DNA from: Xiphophorus maculatus
Lineage: Eukaryota; Chordata; Actinopteri; Cyprinodontiformes; Poeciliidae
Length of the DNA stretch: 64,000 nt
Direction: 5' to 3'
Assembly: GCF_002775205.1 (NCBI RefSeq)
Contig: NC_036447.1
Span: forward strand, 22,364,501 to 22,428,500
The notes below the pieces were generated by a model, which did no database searches, was not told the DNA's origin, and was given only the letters and a program-made list of their open reading frames with translations. Every line of letters begins with the position of its first letter. Within the stretch, counting starts at the first letter, position 1. A program made the position numbers and the translations under genes. Of the stretch, positions 35,100-48,078 are shown one piece after another.

Positions 35100-35299
35100 T
35101 GGTTTAAAAAAAAAGGTGAGGGTGTGGGAGGGAGAGATAGCGCTTTGCGCCCCCCCCCCTGGTTTTCGCGGGCCTCGTTCACTAGCGCGCGCAAAGGGTG
35201 GTAGCTTAGCCAGAATGCTAATAACGGATCTATAGCGACAAGTAGGGACTGGAGGCTTTGCAGTAGCGGTGTCCGAAGCGACCAGTACAAGCTATACAG
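35100..35299 (+). promoter_or_regulatory. GC-rich promoter and non-coding first exon of the SAM gene
   Basis: A sharp GC/CpG-rich island (GCGCTTTGCGCC, CGCGGGCC, AGCGCGCGCAAAGG) in otherwise AT-rich DNA. It ends at a donor, CTATACAG/GTATTC, at 35299/35300. An acceptor at 36131 would place the SAM-gene ATG ten bases into exon 2. No TATA box. Confidence 0.5.
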
Positions 35300-36140
35300 G
35301 TATTCATAGTAATATATCAGTAATATAACTGTTAAATGCCATTTTCATTAAGCCTTTTATTTCTTACTGAACACACTATGCTATGCTATTATACGGCTAA
35401 CCTGGGTGAAACCGATTGAGGCAGTGGAGTAGAAAAAAAAAGTATGCACCAGCAATGGCAGAGGAGGGGAAGCTAAAGTTGGATAATATGCTTTCTGTCA
35501 AATAAAAGTAACTTTTACAGATTTCTAGTGAAGATTTAACTATGTAACAATAAAATATCTGCTCGATTTATTGAAATATCTCTTAATTTAAAAGTGCTCC
35601 GACATGTTTGGAGTCGTCCCCACCGGTGTTCTGTCAGATCAGCAACTCTGCGATGGCATATGCTTAACACAAACTGACGGCTATATGTATCTGTCATTAC
35701 CATATGATTTTATGTAAGCAGCAACATCATCATGACGCAGAAATTAGATAATGCGCACGTATGTTATTCTGGCCATTATTAACCACCAAGGTGGAATTAA
35801 AAACATACAGTTATTAGTGAAAACAGCTGGATTAACTTTTGGGTTTACACAGATCTGCTTCATGTTGCCAGGTATCAGGTTGCGCTGAGGGGAGAGCTGG
35901 TGAAAACAAGACTGAACAGTGTGATCTCTCCTGGTGTCCCAAAAAGTGATGTTTTACATTTGTTCAGGGTTATTAGCTGCTAAACATATAGTCAATGTCC
36001 TATTATTTTTTCTTATTTGCTGTGAAATATTTGGTGATTGTCCTAAATAAAATATTTTTGCACACATTGTACAGGTTATTTTCCACATAGGAAAAAAATG
36101 ACTCAAATTGTATCACTTTTTTCCCTGAAAGATCTGAAAG

Positions 36141-39100
36141 ATGGATGAGTTTGTAAAACAGAAGCTGACTGAATGGAAACTTTCTGACCTAATCCCTGCT
36201 TTTGAAGGTAGGTTAAGTATATACATGTGTGTGTGTGCGTGTGTGTGTGTGTGTGTACTTAAAAGCATGCATTGGCAGGAATTCTTTGGATTGAAAATAT
36301 TAATATGTAATTTCTAATATATTTCAGCTGAAAACATTGATGAAGAAAGCTTCTTTCTTTTGGATGCTAACTGCCTGACATCCCTGATTCCTCACCTTGG
36401 TCCTCGTCTGAAATTTCAACGTCATTTTGCAAAATTTCTTGAGGTATGCTTTGAGTCATAGGACAAGACAAAATGGGATATGTGTGTTTTAAATGTGGGA
36501 TGTCTTTAGGACATAACATAAGGAATTTTTTTTCTCACCTAAGAGTAATTCATAACACATATTCAACTTCAAGATATGTCCAGTGTGCTCAAAGTGAGCA
36601 CACTGGACATCTAGCCCTAAAACAACTGAAGATGCTGATCCTACACCACATGCTGAATTAGAGAGTGGAGTTTCTTCTGTTGGAAGAGCAGCATTTGTAA
36701 CTTAAGCTGCACAATCAACCTTTCCTACATAACATATTGACATCCATTCTTACTAATTAAAATTAAAAATGACACATCTCATCTTTTCTTAAATTTCTAA
36801 GAATATTAAACTGCAGCTAAATAACAGCTATTTTATTTTTCACTATTTATCTGTAGAACATCCGTGAGATCCTCAGTGCCTCCCCTGAAGGTAGACCTGT
36901 GGTTATCAGTCTTGATGGAAATCAGCATATATCCATTTGTGAAAGACGGTGCATGGTCAGAACACTTGTGTCACACCTGATGGATCAATATGGAGAAAAG
37001 TGAGTATTTCTTGTAAAAACTGGATCAATTAGATTGTTTTTGTGACATTTTGCTCTTGGTGAGAACATTAACGGCATTGTGCAGTGCTCACCTAAGTAAA
37101 ATTTCTCCAGTAAGAAGTCTTAAAGTATGTGTTGGGCTAATAAAAACTGGATTTTTTGGAAATTGTTTGTGTTTTAAGGTTTCTGCTCTATGTTTTCATC
37201 TTACAATAACTAATTAAAATAAAATATTTTACTTGCCTGTCTTACTGAGTGTAATTTTTTTTGTTTCCAGCCCATCTTCAGACACTAAAGCAATTCTGGC
37301 ATCTTCGATTGTGGACCAGTTTCCATGTTTAAGAGACAGCCATGGCACAGGATATGTAAGTTTTCACACTTCAGAGAACTAGCACACAAGTACTTCAACA
37401 ACTTGCACAATGGTTAGCATTAAATATCATTGTAACTATGGTGTTTGAGCTTTGAGTTGTAGGTTTAATAAAAATTTGGACATTAAAACAGAAAGGCTAA
37501 CATTTAACTTTTATATTTCTTTTGTTAAAAATGTTCAGGACGCCTGGTTTACCCGCGGAAGACAACACAGGCCAGCAACTGGCTTTCTGGAGGAGCGTCT
37601 CCGTAATGTAAGGAAAAGGCATCAACCAAGGAAGAAGATGCTTTCAGCCCCAGAAGCTCCACCAAAAAGATCAAGTTTGCCTGGTACTAGCACATAGACT
37701 TTTTCCAAGCCCTATTGTTTTGAGCAGCAATCTAAGCTATTATTGCTGTGAATTACCTCACATTTTTTTTCTTTTAATCCCTGTAATATTTTTTTCCCCA
37801 CAGAACCAACCATGAGTGCTGAGCGTGCCATCCAGATGACAGAATGGCTAAAAAATAACTTCTGGCCCGCAGACCAGGTTGTCCAATACATGCGGGAAAC
37901 TGCAGTATATCGCGCAGGATGGATCCGCTCAAGTGGGACAATCCCAATGCAGCAGATTTTTGCAGAGTTCCCACGTTTGTTGGACACACCAGGGATGGTG
38001 AGGTTATACCTCATATTGAGATCAGTTAAATGTTAAACAATAAACTGCAATACCATGTGAAAATGTACAATTACAATCAAACTCAAAATGTCAAACTACC
38101 CAGAACATACATTTGTAGCACCCATGAAAGGTTGAATGTAATAGTTCATTTCATATTTACATTTGATTTGTATTTTTGTCTTTTCTGATTGTTAGATTTT
38201 GCAGGACTTTGCCGTTTTATATCCACAGTCTTGTGGAAAACTGACAGAGAACTGGAACACCTTGTTCTCATCAAAGGTCATTCGCATGGGGAAGAAGGAG
38301 GAGAGCGGTCTTCTGCCTGAGATTGAGTTGCTTCCACAAGGTATTGAAGCTCAAAAGGAACATTTTCTGAACTAATTTTTTTCTCCTGTGGCTCTTTTTT
38401 GATTGTGTAGCATTTTAATCTGAGTTTTTCTTTGACAGACAAACAAGGTGACGTGGCACTGCAGCTGCTGCCAAAACTCCTCCATGCTGTTCCCTACAGA
38501 GTTGGGCGAAAGGTGGTCAGACCCAGCAACCTTGAAGTCCAGCAAGCCTTCATTGATGTCCAGCCAGTAAGTTCATGTCAGAATGAGTTCTTTGCTGTTT
38601 AAATGTAGTTGAAACCAGAAGTTTAAAACAAATATGCTTTTTTTCCCTCACTGTTCTCTCTGTCATTAATCTGGAATTTACCAAGTCCTAATTGACGTGA
38701 AATAAGAATTTTAATGTCATATAACACGAGACAGCGTTGACCAAAAATATGTCTTTTTATATAGTATATGTAAACGTCAAATGCAAGGGTCTTTTGATAA
38801 TGTATCAAACAAAAATCATATAAGAATTAGTCAAAAATTATTAGTGGAGAATGTTCCTCCTTACCTTTAAATGACTAATGGCTTCCTTTCTGCTTTTTCC
38901 ACACACCAGATTGGGACAAATATGGTGGAATATCTTGGAAGTACAGCAACAGAGCATCCACGTGTTCTCATGCTTGAGGACAGGTATTGTTGTTCCCAAG
39001 CATTTGTCGTCATAAATGGAACTGCTTTGGAATATCCATCTCTTTTGGGGGCCGTTGACGGCTGTTTCAAATCATTCTTCGTTTTTGATGTGAGTTATCC

Positions 39101-39215
39101 GAAGTCGTGTATCCAGATTTGGGATTTTCTCCAAACTGTGATATATGAAATCCCAGGAAACGAGTCACCCCCGATAAAATTAATGAGGGCACAGTTGGAG
39201 GCCATGGAAGAATAA
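36141..39215 (+). CDS. SAM-domain protein, 442 aa, intact nine-exon gene inside the TIR element
   Basis: Exons 36141-36207, 36328-36443, 36857-36999, 37271-37355, 37539-37683, 37804-37997, 38196-38340, 38439-38566 and 38910-39215. Every junction is GT-AG and in phase, with no stop or frameshift. Residues 1-61 look like a sterile alpha motif domain (VKQKLTEWKLSDLI, NIDEESFFLLD, LIPHLGPRLKF). A basic, nuclear-localisation-like patch follows at about 159-170 (RNVRKRHQPRKK). The middle has WLKNNFWPADQVVQYMRET and ELLPQDKQGDVALQLLPKLL. The C-terminus has QAFVVINGTALEYPSLLGAV and CFKSFFVFDV. The overall form resembles proteins labelled SAMD3-like in fish, as I recall them. SAM domains mediate protein-protein or RNA binding; the role of this protein is unknown. 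No catalytic motif seen. Poly(A) signal at 39342. Confidence 0.78.
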
Positions 39216-39779
39216 ATGCAATTCTTCAATAACCCTTAAATAAGTTTTAAATGTTCTGATTGAAAAACCTTCTTTGTTACTATGTTACTATTTTATTTTA
39301 CATTTCCTTCAAACTGATGAAAATATTTTGTTGTGTACACCAATAAAGTAAAAAAGGGTGCAGATTTAATCAATTGTTTATATGTAACTTTTACATGTCT
39401 GTATTAAAAATTTTATGTATGTTGGAATGTATAACATTTGCAAATAAAAGTTATTTTGAGCTAATCTGAATGTTTTTAGTTAAATTTTTATAGTGAATTT
39501 TAAAGTAGAAAAGGAAAAAAAAAATTAAAAATAAAAATATGGTGGTAAAATGACCCTTTTAATGGGTAATAAATTTCAACCCAATATTGAGTCATTTTAA
39601 CTTTGGGCAGTGGTCAATTTAACCCAAGCTTTAGGTTGCAGCTATGACCCAATGTGCTGGGTCAAACCCTCAACCCAACCCAGTTGAGTTAAAACAACCC
39701 AGCGTTGGGTCGGTCCATATATGACCCAGCGCTGGGTTACGTATTGGGTTATTTTCAACCCAGCAGTTTTTACTGTGTA

Positions 39780-41460
39780 TGTGGTCATTTGGTGTTTGAG
39801 TCATCTGATTCTTTCTGGAATGGTAATCAATTTTCTTCTTCTGTTGTCAAGGGCATAAATCCCACCTCATTATTGGGGGGAGGGGGACCATAAACAGGAA
39901 AATTTCTTAAGCGCAATTTTGGGTGGCTCGGCGAAGTTACAGTGAAATGTAACGTAAAATGTGGTTTAAAAAGTTTTTAAACCACATTCAAGTTGCAGGA
40001 CCAAAAATGACTAGTAATGCACATAATTGTTCTAAGTAAGCAAACTGTTGAGAAATAAAACTAAAATTCAAATGTTGCTTAGATACGAGTTTTGTTCAGT
40101 ATGACTGATATAATCTCTGCTGCACCTTTACAAAAATGTATAGTTCTAAATAAAAAAGCTGTAATGAGTCACTGCTCTTAATAAAATTCCTCATAAACAT
40201 CGATTTATTGTAATGGCTCCCAATACAAGTTATGAGCTATTTAAATTATAACTTAAGTTTCTTTATTTTTAAGCCTTTTTTAGTTTTGTCATGTGCTGGG
40301 TGACGGAGAACCAGCAGGCAGATAGAAATGAATATCTGGGGCGTATCATAACTTAAATGTAAGACTTAAAGCACTGGGCCTTATATAGGAAAATATTCAG
40401 ATTTTATTTTGTAGTTTTAAAGGCTCTACATTGAAGACAGTGAGAAATAAAAGCACACTGATTCTGGGTCTCATTCAAATGTTCAGGAAACATATTTTAT
40501 ATAGATAAGACTAACATGATCAATGTAATTGATTTCCAACTCAAAAACACTTTTTATGTCTGCAAACGTTTCAGAATAGAAGCTGATCGACCACTTATCA
40601 ATCACTTTGACAACTCTTCATCAAGCCAGCCTCTCAAAAGGAACCACTCTTTAGGTGCCAGTGTTTTATAATTTGTAGAACATTTTTAAAAGTTTACTAA
40701 AGTCACTTATTTATTATATTTAGTCGTGTTTACTGGACATTATAACTACTTTCATACTCTGTTTTCATAAGGCATCCCACCAATTATGACTTCTAAGCAC
40801 TGCTGCAAACATTTTTTACTCAAGATATTAAATCACTTCGGAAAATAAAGACAACAACTTAGCAAACTGGTCTGACAACTCATACATTGTAATTATTCTG
40901 TCGATCACAAAGGCAAAAGAGAGAAAGGTGGATCAAAAGAAAGCAATTAAAAACAAACATTAATTTCCAAGGAAAACCATCAAGGACATCCGGGAGGAAT
41001 AACAAACTGAACAATTAGTCTCAAAACGTCTGACTAAAACTTTACATTAAACAATCAACATACCCCTCAATCAACTGCTTTCTTTCTGTCTTTTATTGCA
41101 ATTTTAATCTTCTTCATACTATTTACTATGCTGACATCATTTCATCAAGTTAAATTTAACAAAATGAAACTATCAAAAACATTAGTATTTATTTTTATGG
41201 ACGCGGATTTCAACATTTAAAAGACGGGCAGCCTTAATCTAGTTACACAGTAAAACCACATGCTCCCGCAAAGAAAGCTGAGCACTAAACACCACCGACC
41301 CCGTTTTTCAGTGTTACTGTCTGTTCTCCAGGGAACGGTTGTCCTCTTAAAGGGACAGTGTTCCCATTTATCGCCCGCATCGCATCGGAGAGGGTGAGTG
41401 TCGCTTTAAAAGCACATGACAGCTAAAAGTGGGGAAACAGGAGTACACGAGCCTATTGTG
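39780..41460. other. Intergenic region between the SAM element and slc25a10
   Basis: A hairpin lies at about 39957-39987 (AATGTGGTTTAAAA arms). No exon or transposon terminus recognised. Confidence 0.45.
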
Positions 41461-41469
41461 TGCAGAAAT

Positions 41470-41867
41470 TTTCTGCATTGTCACACTACGTTGCTGACCT
41501 TCAGCGTTCAGCCTCCCCACCGAGCGGGTAGGCAGCTCCTCCGTCCGCACTGACAATTGGCTGGGCTCCTCTCTCTCTCTCTCTCTCCCTCAGTGTCACA
41601 GCTGCTTCCTGCCGCGCCGCGACATCGTAGCTCCAACGAGCTCTCGCGTGCACGCTGCTCTCGCGACGTGAAAGTCCCGGCTCCCCTTTATCGCTATGTT
41701 TGAAGATTAACGAGGCGGTCCCGTGGGTTACACTCGCTTGTTGTAGCCGCTGGAAGCTCCAGGTCTGAGCAGAGCCACGCACTTGCAGGCGGACGGAGGG
41801 CCGTGGCGAGCCGGGCGGAGGGAACCCAGCGCTGTGGAAGGAGGTCGGGAGAGGAGCCGGCGTTGTC
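41470..41867 (+). promoter_or_regulatory. CpG-rich promoter and 5' UTR of slc25a10
   Basis: GC- and CpG-rich block directly upstream of the ATG, with a CT microsatellite at about 41569-41589 and no TATA box, as expected for a housekeeping mitochondrial carrier. The CpG density continues through exon 1. Confidence 0.6.
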
Positions 41868-44800
41868 ATGACTGAGAAACGGATGTCGCGGTGGTATTTC
41901 GGGGGGCTGGCCTCCTGCGGAGCCGCATGCTGCACCCATCCTCTGGATCTCGTCAAGGTGAGGGGCGCAGTAGTTCTCCCACGGAGCCGGGGGGTGAAGG
42001 AGAGTGCAGGCCTTAACACCAGGGCACAGCTGGTTCCAGCTGTTCTTGCACAAGTCGGCGTGTTTCACCAAACCTCACGTCTCGAAGGTTTCACACAGTG
42101 CCCTGCTAGACTAAAGAGATTACTGTAAACGTCCTGAGATCTTAAGTTGGCGGAATTTGTCTGTGTTAGGTAGCATGTTCAAAGTTGAATCTAGGTCATA
42201 GGTCAACCCAACGTTTCCCAGACACAGTAGTCCTGTTAATCTATGTCTAAATCTTCTTTAATTTCTCTAGAGACTTTTGCACATGACTCAAATAAAGTTT
42301 GTGGCGCTCAGGAAATCATGTGTTGTGTAATTATACAGGGAGGAAAGGTAAAGACCAGGCTGCAGTTGAAGGGCTCTCTGAGGCCTTTTGTTTGCCCTTA
42401 CTTGTTACTTGCAAGTGGTAAAGCTGGAAAGCAGGGTTTTATACACAAAGCACATGCTTCAGAAATGTAAATGTTCATTATTTTAAGAAAGAAGGAGAGC
42501 ATGAAAACCGTTAGGAACCGTGTAATAGAAAATGTTAGGTTTATTTTTATTTTTGTTTTTAGGCACTAGAGGCCTGTATTTAGCAGTAACTGGACAGGGA
42601 ATGGGGAGGAGAGAGCGCTCTACGACACACTACACTCAGCACGTGAATGTGTGTGTGACTGAATGGAGTGTGAAGTGCTTTTGGGTTCATGTGGACTTGA
42701 TAAAGTTCTCTACAAGTACAGGTCATTTACCAACTGAGCCTCCCATCACTCAACATTTTAGCTGCTTTAAATCCAAAACTTATCAGAAACTTGGTAAAAC
42801 TCCCTTCTAGTCGCTAGATGATGCCTAGTTTGGAGAGTGGACTAAGACGTTACTGCCCCTCCCCTACCTGCTGCTGTGTGCACTGCAGGTCAGCTGGCTG
42901 AGATGATGAAATTTATAACTTGCTGTTTTTGACACTGGATTACCATTAATTGCCTATTTATGAAAAGTCAGTACTGAACAGCTCTTATATCGTTAGGAAT
43001 GTCTTTCTGCAAAGTGTTTTTCATGTTTAACTCTGGGATTAGTGTGAGACAGCTTTAATTCATCTTCCATCAAATGTAAACGTCACTGCTGTGTTCTCAA
43101 GAGTTCAAGTAAAAATCTATGTAATAATCAAAATGTTCACAATCCAGTTTTAAGGCCAGTACAGTGTTTAATTTCAAGGTCAAGACTCTTAAAAGGCTTT
43201 TTATTTCATCTCTGCCATTCAGCCGGCTTTAACGAATAACGAATAACATTTTCTTGTGACAATTATTCTGACAGCTAGTTAGTTTAAAGACATTATTCAG
43301 TGAAAACAGAATCAGGTCCCAGAATAGAGAAAAGTGCACTTTGCGGTAGTGTGCTATTTCCACATTGCTGAAAAGTCCAGTTACGGCAGTGCAAAGACCA
43401 CATAGTCATGTTTGTTTTCATGCCAACATAGAACCCGATTTGGAAAATAAGCAAACACAGGTTTGACCTCATCTGTTTTAGTTTTTAAAGTTACAAAGCG
43501 GTTTGCCAACAGCACAAACACTGACATAAAACATTTATTAAGGATGGGACCAGTTCTGATGCTGTCTTGCTTAAAATTGTAACTTTCTCTTTTTTTTTTA
43601 AAATAAAATGGTTATAAAATAATCAAGTTGATTGATTTATTTAAAACGCTATCTAATTCATTTTCCTCCAAAACTAAATTTCCCTTGAATCTTACCGAAT
43701 TAATCTTTATAGTTGTGACAATAACAGATTTTTCTCTAGTGAGGAAACGGAGAAAGAACTTGACTTTTTTCAGAGATACTTTTTTTTCAGTGGTTTCTTT
43801 AAATCAGATTCTCTTTATATTTCAATTGAAATTAAGTAAAGTTGGTGATCAAGATATTGCTTAGTCATTCTGTACCTTCCTGCTTTTCCTGCTTTTCCTT
43901 GCATGTTTTCAGTCTGGCAAGTGAAGCTTTAACAATCCAGGTGGCTTCAAATTACCTCCATAAAACTCTTTTTCAAAGAAAGACACAAGATGAAGAAATT
44001 GAGTGCAGCACCATGTTAACCAGAATTCGCTTGTATGTTTTGCAACAGAATCCTAATAACTTGCATTTGTGGGCTGAAAAACTAACAACAACTTATTGTT
44101 TCCTCTACTGCAACTCCACAGGGTGATGGATTGCTAATGTGGGTAATAAATTATGACAGAAGTCATATTTGATTTCCGAATTTGATCACTTAACTTTGGT
44201 CCAAAATCTGAAAACATTAGATTTGCAAAATCTCTGTTACCAACGTGGTTCTGTGGCCAATGTGTTTCCTCATTATTTTGTATCTTGAGACACTGTTGCA
44301 ACATGTTGTTCAGTAGATGTAACTAAATCAGCATCCGATTTAGGTTGTGAAGGTAGAGTTGGTGAGGAACTTTGAACTAGACAAGTTGGAGCTTGACTTC
44401 AAACTTAAAATGTCTGACTTGAAAATGTTCAGATACAAAAGAAGTGCTTGACAGAAGCTGCTGCAGTGATTTAAATGTTGAACCGAAACACACAAACCAG
44501 TTTACTGAGATCAGCGATGTGGGGAAAAAGCTCACACTGTTTCAGAAAGGTCATTGACCTTTAATCTGAGGTCGTCATCAAAACAAAGAACAAAGGTCAT
44601 GTTTTGAAACCACTGAGGCCCTCTTCCAACAAGCAGAGATTGTTGCAACACCTTATGAAGAACAACGTGGAAAATAAGAAAACAGCTGAATTAGGATTTC
44701 AGATACCTTTGATCAATCTGTGCATTCCTCCTTTGGGTTCTGCATCTAAGCTCTAAATCGATGTGTGAGGTTTTAAGTTTTTTCAACATATGGCTCTCTC

Positions 44801-47800
44801 TTTTTTTCTCAGGTCCACCTGCAGACACAGCAGGAAGTGAAGAAGAGGATGGTTGGGATGGCTGTGCATGTGGTGAAGAATGACGGTGTGCTGGCTCTCT
44901 ACAGTGGCCTCTCCGCCTCCCTGTGTCGACAGGTAGATTTGTTTTAAGCTAAATTTTGTCAGAATCTGAAAAAATTATGTGCATGATCATCAACTTCAGC
45001 GTTGAAGAGTTTGTTCCTTAATTCACATCTACAAATGTATTTGTTGAATCAGTCTGAGTGTGTAAAAAAGCCATTAGCAAAATAATAAAAATAGCTATAT
45101 TAACGAGGCAAAAAAAGTTGCAGTTTTTTTTCTGAAACAAATTGTGTAAGTTGAGTAAAGCTGCTGCATACAGATATATGCAAAATGATGATTAATTAAT
45201 TAATGCCAGCATATCATATTAAGTTTATTAACAGCAATAATATTGTTTCCTATTTTACATCCCTTGCTTGTTAGTTTATGTCAGGAATAAACCCAGTCCT
45301 CTTTAATTTTTTTTTTCAGAATTTGTGCTCACTGTTTCTTTCCACCAATTTAAAATAAATCTTTATTGTCACAGTAGAAAGAGCAGGTCAGGGAGGAGAC
45401 ATTAGACCAGAGGCCGGCAGCAGGATGATGATGCAGGGTCTTCTCAGGTAAGGAGGGATTATAACTTGATGAGAAACGGAGAAGGAAAGGGAAAGTCCTG
45501 TACAGCAATTTCAACTTTTATTTTTCTCGCAAGACCATGTAATGGTAATGAAAAGCTGCCACAAACCAGTAATTTTAGGCAGGAACAATCAGTGCTGTGA
45601 AGGGATCATTTACTTGTACGGTTCTGAAGGCACACAAGCACAAATCTTCAACAGTCACCAATAAAGTTGGCAATATAACAAACTGCTTTTCACAGCAAGT
45701 TTTTGCTGGGACTTTCTTTTTGGGGAGTTTAACCACACCAAAACTGAAACCAGTGTCTCAGAAACTGCTGATATACTTGGGTTTTCATTTATAACCATCA
45801 CTCAAGTGCACTGGGAATAAGTTGAACAAGGGAGGTCATTCCCTCTTGTTCGGATCTCCTTGTTCGGAGCACCAATGGTTTGGACAAAAATGCCTCGTTG
45901 AAGTCGGAGTACAATGGGCAGACTGGCTTGAGATGCGGGGGGGAAATGCCTTGAAATAGATGGGCTACAGCAGCAGAAAACCACACTGGCTGCCACTTTC
46001 ATCAGCAAAGAGCAGGGAAATTCCCCGTGAAGTTCACACACCTAAATTCGACAGTGACAGATTGGAAAAGGTTTGCCTGGTTCAATGAGCCTTGATTTGA
46101 GCTGGGATATTCAGATGGTGGAGTCAGAAAAAACCTGAAAACATAGAACTATCCTGTCTTTTTTTAGGGTGCCTCTAGTTATGTTGTGCTGTTGTTTCAA
46201 CGCTCCTCTTCAGAGATACTACTTTTATAGTCAGCTTATTTTGTACAAGTCAGATTAAATTTTGTTGCACTTTTAAATTAAATCTAAACATTTCTGCCAC
46301 CACTGTGCCTCAGAATAACAGTGGAATAATTGCTACAAGTTGGACAAATACAGCAGAATTTATTCCGTTTTAAAATGCTTTTCTTATTTGTCAGAGACTA
46401 CACAGACCAACCCAGGTACAGTATTGACTTATCCAGTGGGGGTTACAGCGCCCCCTAGCGGCCTCCTGACGCCTCCACTGAAGGAGTACTAGTTTGTTAG
46501 ATGACATAACTTTATTAGGTTTGTCTGTTTTGCTGCTCTATTATAATCTACCTTAGCAGATATGACTGATAAAAGCTGGAGCGTGTTAGGGTGCAGGTTT
46601 ATCGTTGTTCTATTTAAGACGTAAAAAGTAGAATTTGTAATTTTCTTTTCTTTAAAATGAAAAAAAATTAGAATTTAATGTACTAAAATGTGATTATCAT
46701 GGTCATGTGTTAACCCAAGAACATGAATACAACGGTGTAAGCAACCGTGATGCTTCACTAACATGCAAACCTGCTTTGTGTTGCTAAGATAATCTGTCTT
46801 CCTTCCAGATTTCTTGAGGTTGCATCGCTAGCTTACTTGGGCTCAGACTTCTTCGTTTGGAAAAAAAAAAAAGTGACTGAGCTGATGTTTCTGCTTTTCA
46901 GATTACCTACTCCCTCACCAGATTTGCCATCTATGAGACAGTCAGAGACATGATGGGTAACACTGGCAAGGGACCAATGCCTTTTTACCAGAAGGTCCTG
47001 CTGGGAGCATTTGGAGGTACGCACACACACGCCAACACGCGCACACACACACACACATTCGTTCCTCATCTTTCACGCTGACCCAAATGTGAAGTTGCCG
47101 CCTGTGAAGGACTTTTTACCAACACGTTTTATCTGCCTACAGGATTCACTGGTGGGTTTGTTGGGACTCCATCAGACTTGGTGAATGTCAGGTAAAGCTA
47201 CATGACAACATTCCCTTTAAACAAGAACATTTGTGTATATTTTGCTCATGAATTGCGGTATTAGCTGGAAAGATAAATGAGATCTGAAAAAAAAGTTTTT
47301 CTTCCCCTTCTAGAATGCAAAATGACGTGAAGCTGCCACCAGAACAGAGAAGAAAGTGAGTGTTGGGGTTAAACGATACTCTGTATAAATTGGTGTTCAT
47401 GTAATTTATCACTGTATTTGTGCTTTGCTTGCAGCTATAAACATGCTATTGATGGACTCTACAGAGTCTTTAGAGAAGGTAAATGACAAGCACGAAATCA
47501 AGTTTTCACTTTGTGTTTTGCATCATCTGGCATCGCAATCAAGGTCTCGTCTTTATTTTTTCATGCAGAGGGTGTAAGAAGGCTGTTCTCAGGAGTTTCC
47601 ATGGCATCTGGCAGAGGGGCGCTGGTCACTGTGGGGCAGGCAAGTTGCATTAAAAATCAGATGTTAACGTTTTTACAAAATATTCTTCTAAGTGATTAAC
47701 GATGGTTTCCTGCAGCTAAACGGTGACGCAGCAGAGACAGAAAGGTGTAGACTTTCTTTAAATATCAAAAGCTTCTTTTTTGTTTTGGATCAGACTAACT

Positions 47801-48025
47801 TATTATGCTTTTTTGGAAAAAATAAGAAAAATTCTGATCTAACAATCCTCCTAGAGGGCAGACAAAAAAAATCAATATAACGAAACAATGGCTGCGCTGG
47901 AGATTTCGTCCTTTCATATAATAAGCTGGCAATAAAACAAAATGCATGGACATTTATATTTAAATGAGCCTCAAAGTGAAGGAGTGTTGAACAAACCTAT
48001 TTTAAAATTAACATTTCCCAAATTG

Positions 48026-48078
<53 letters not shown>

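Larger units (their letters stand above)
34583..39777 (+). mobile_element. 5.2 kb TIR-bounded element carrying a SAM-domain gene
   Basis: Ends CACAGTAAAAAATGCTGGG (34583) and the complement of CCCAGCAGTTTTTACTGTG (ending 39777) form terminal inverted repeats of about 22 bases with one mismatch, flanked by TA on both sides. Both subterminal regions (34600-34825 and 39550-39770) are packed with GGGTT/AACCC motifs, as transposase-binding arrays often are. Each side shows only its outer terminus, so this is not two complete MITEs flanking a gene. The interior holds a GC-rich promoter-like block and a nine-exon gene. No transposase, zinc finger or DDE-like protein is recognised. Superfamily not assigned. 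Confidence 0.75.

Noticed and set aside
34583-39777. Two independent complete MITEs flanking a resident gene
   Set aside because: Each side has only one outward-facing terminus; no matching inner termini are seen near 35000 or 39480.
42243-42810. Open frames in slc25a10 intron 1
   Set aside because: The carrier coding sequence is complete without them and they show no homology I recognise.
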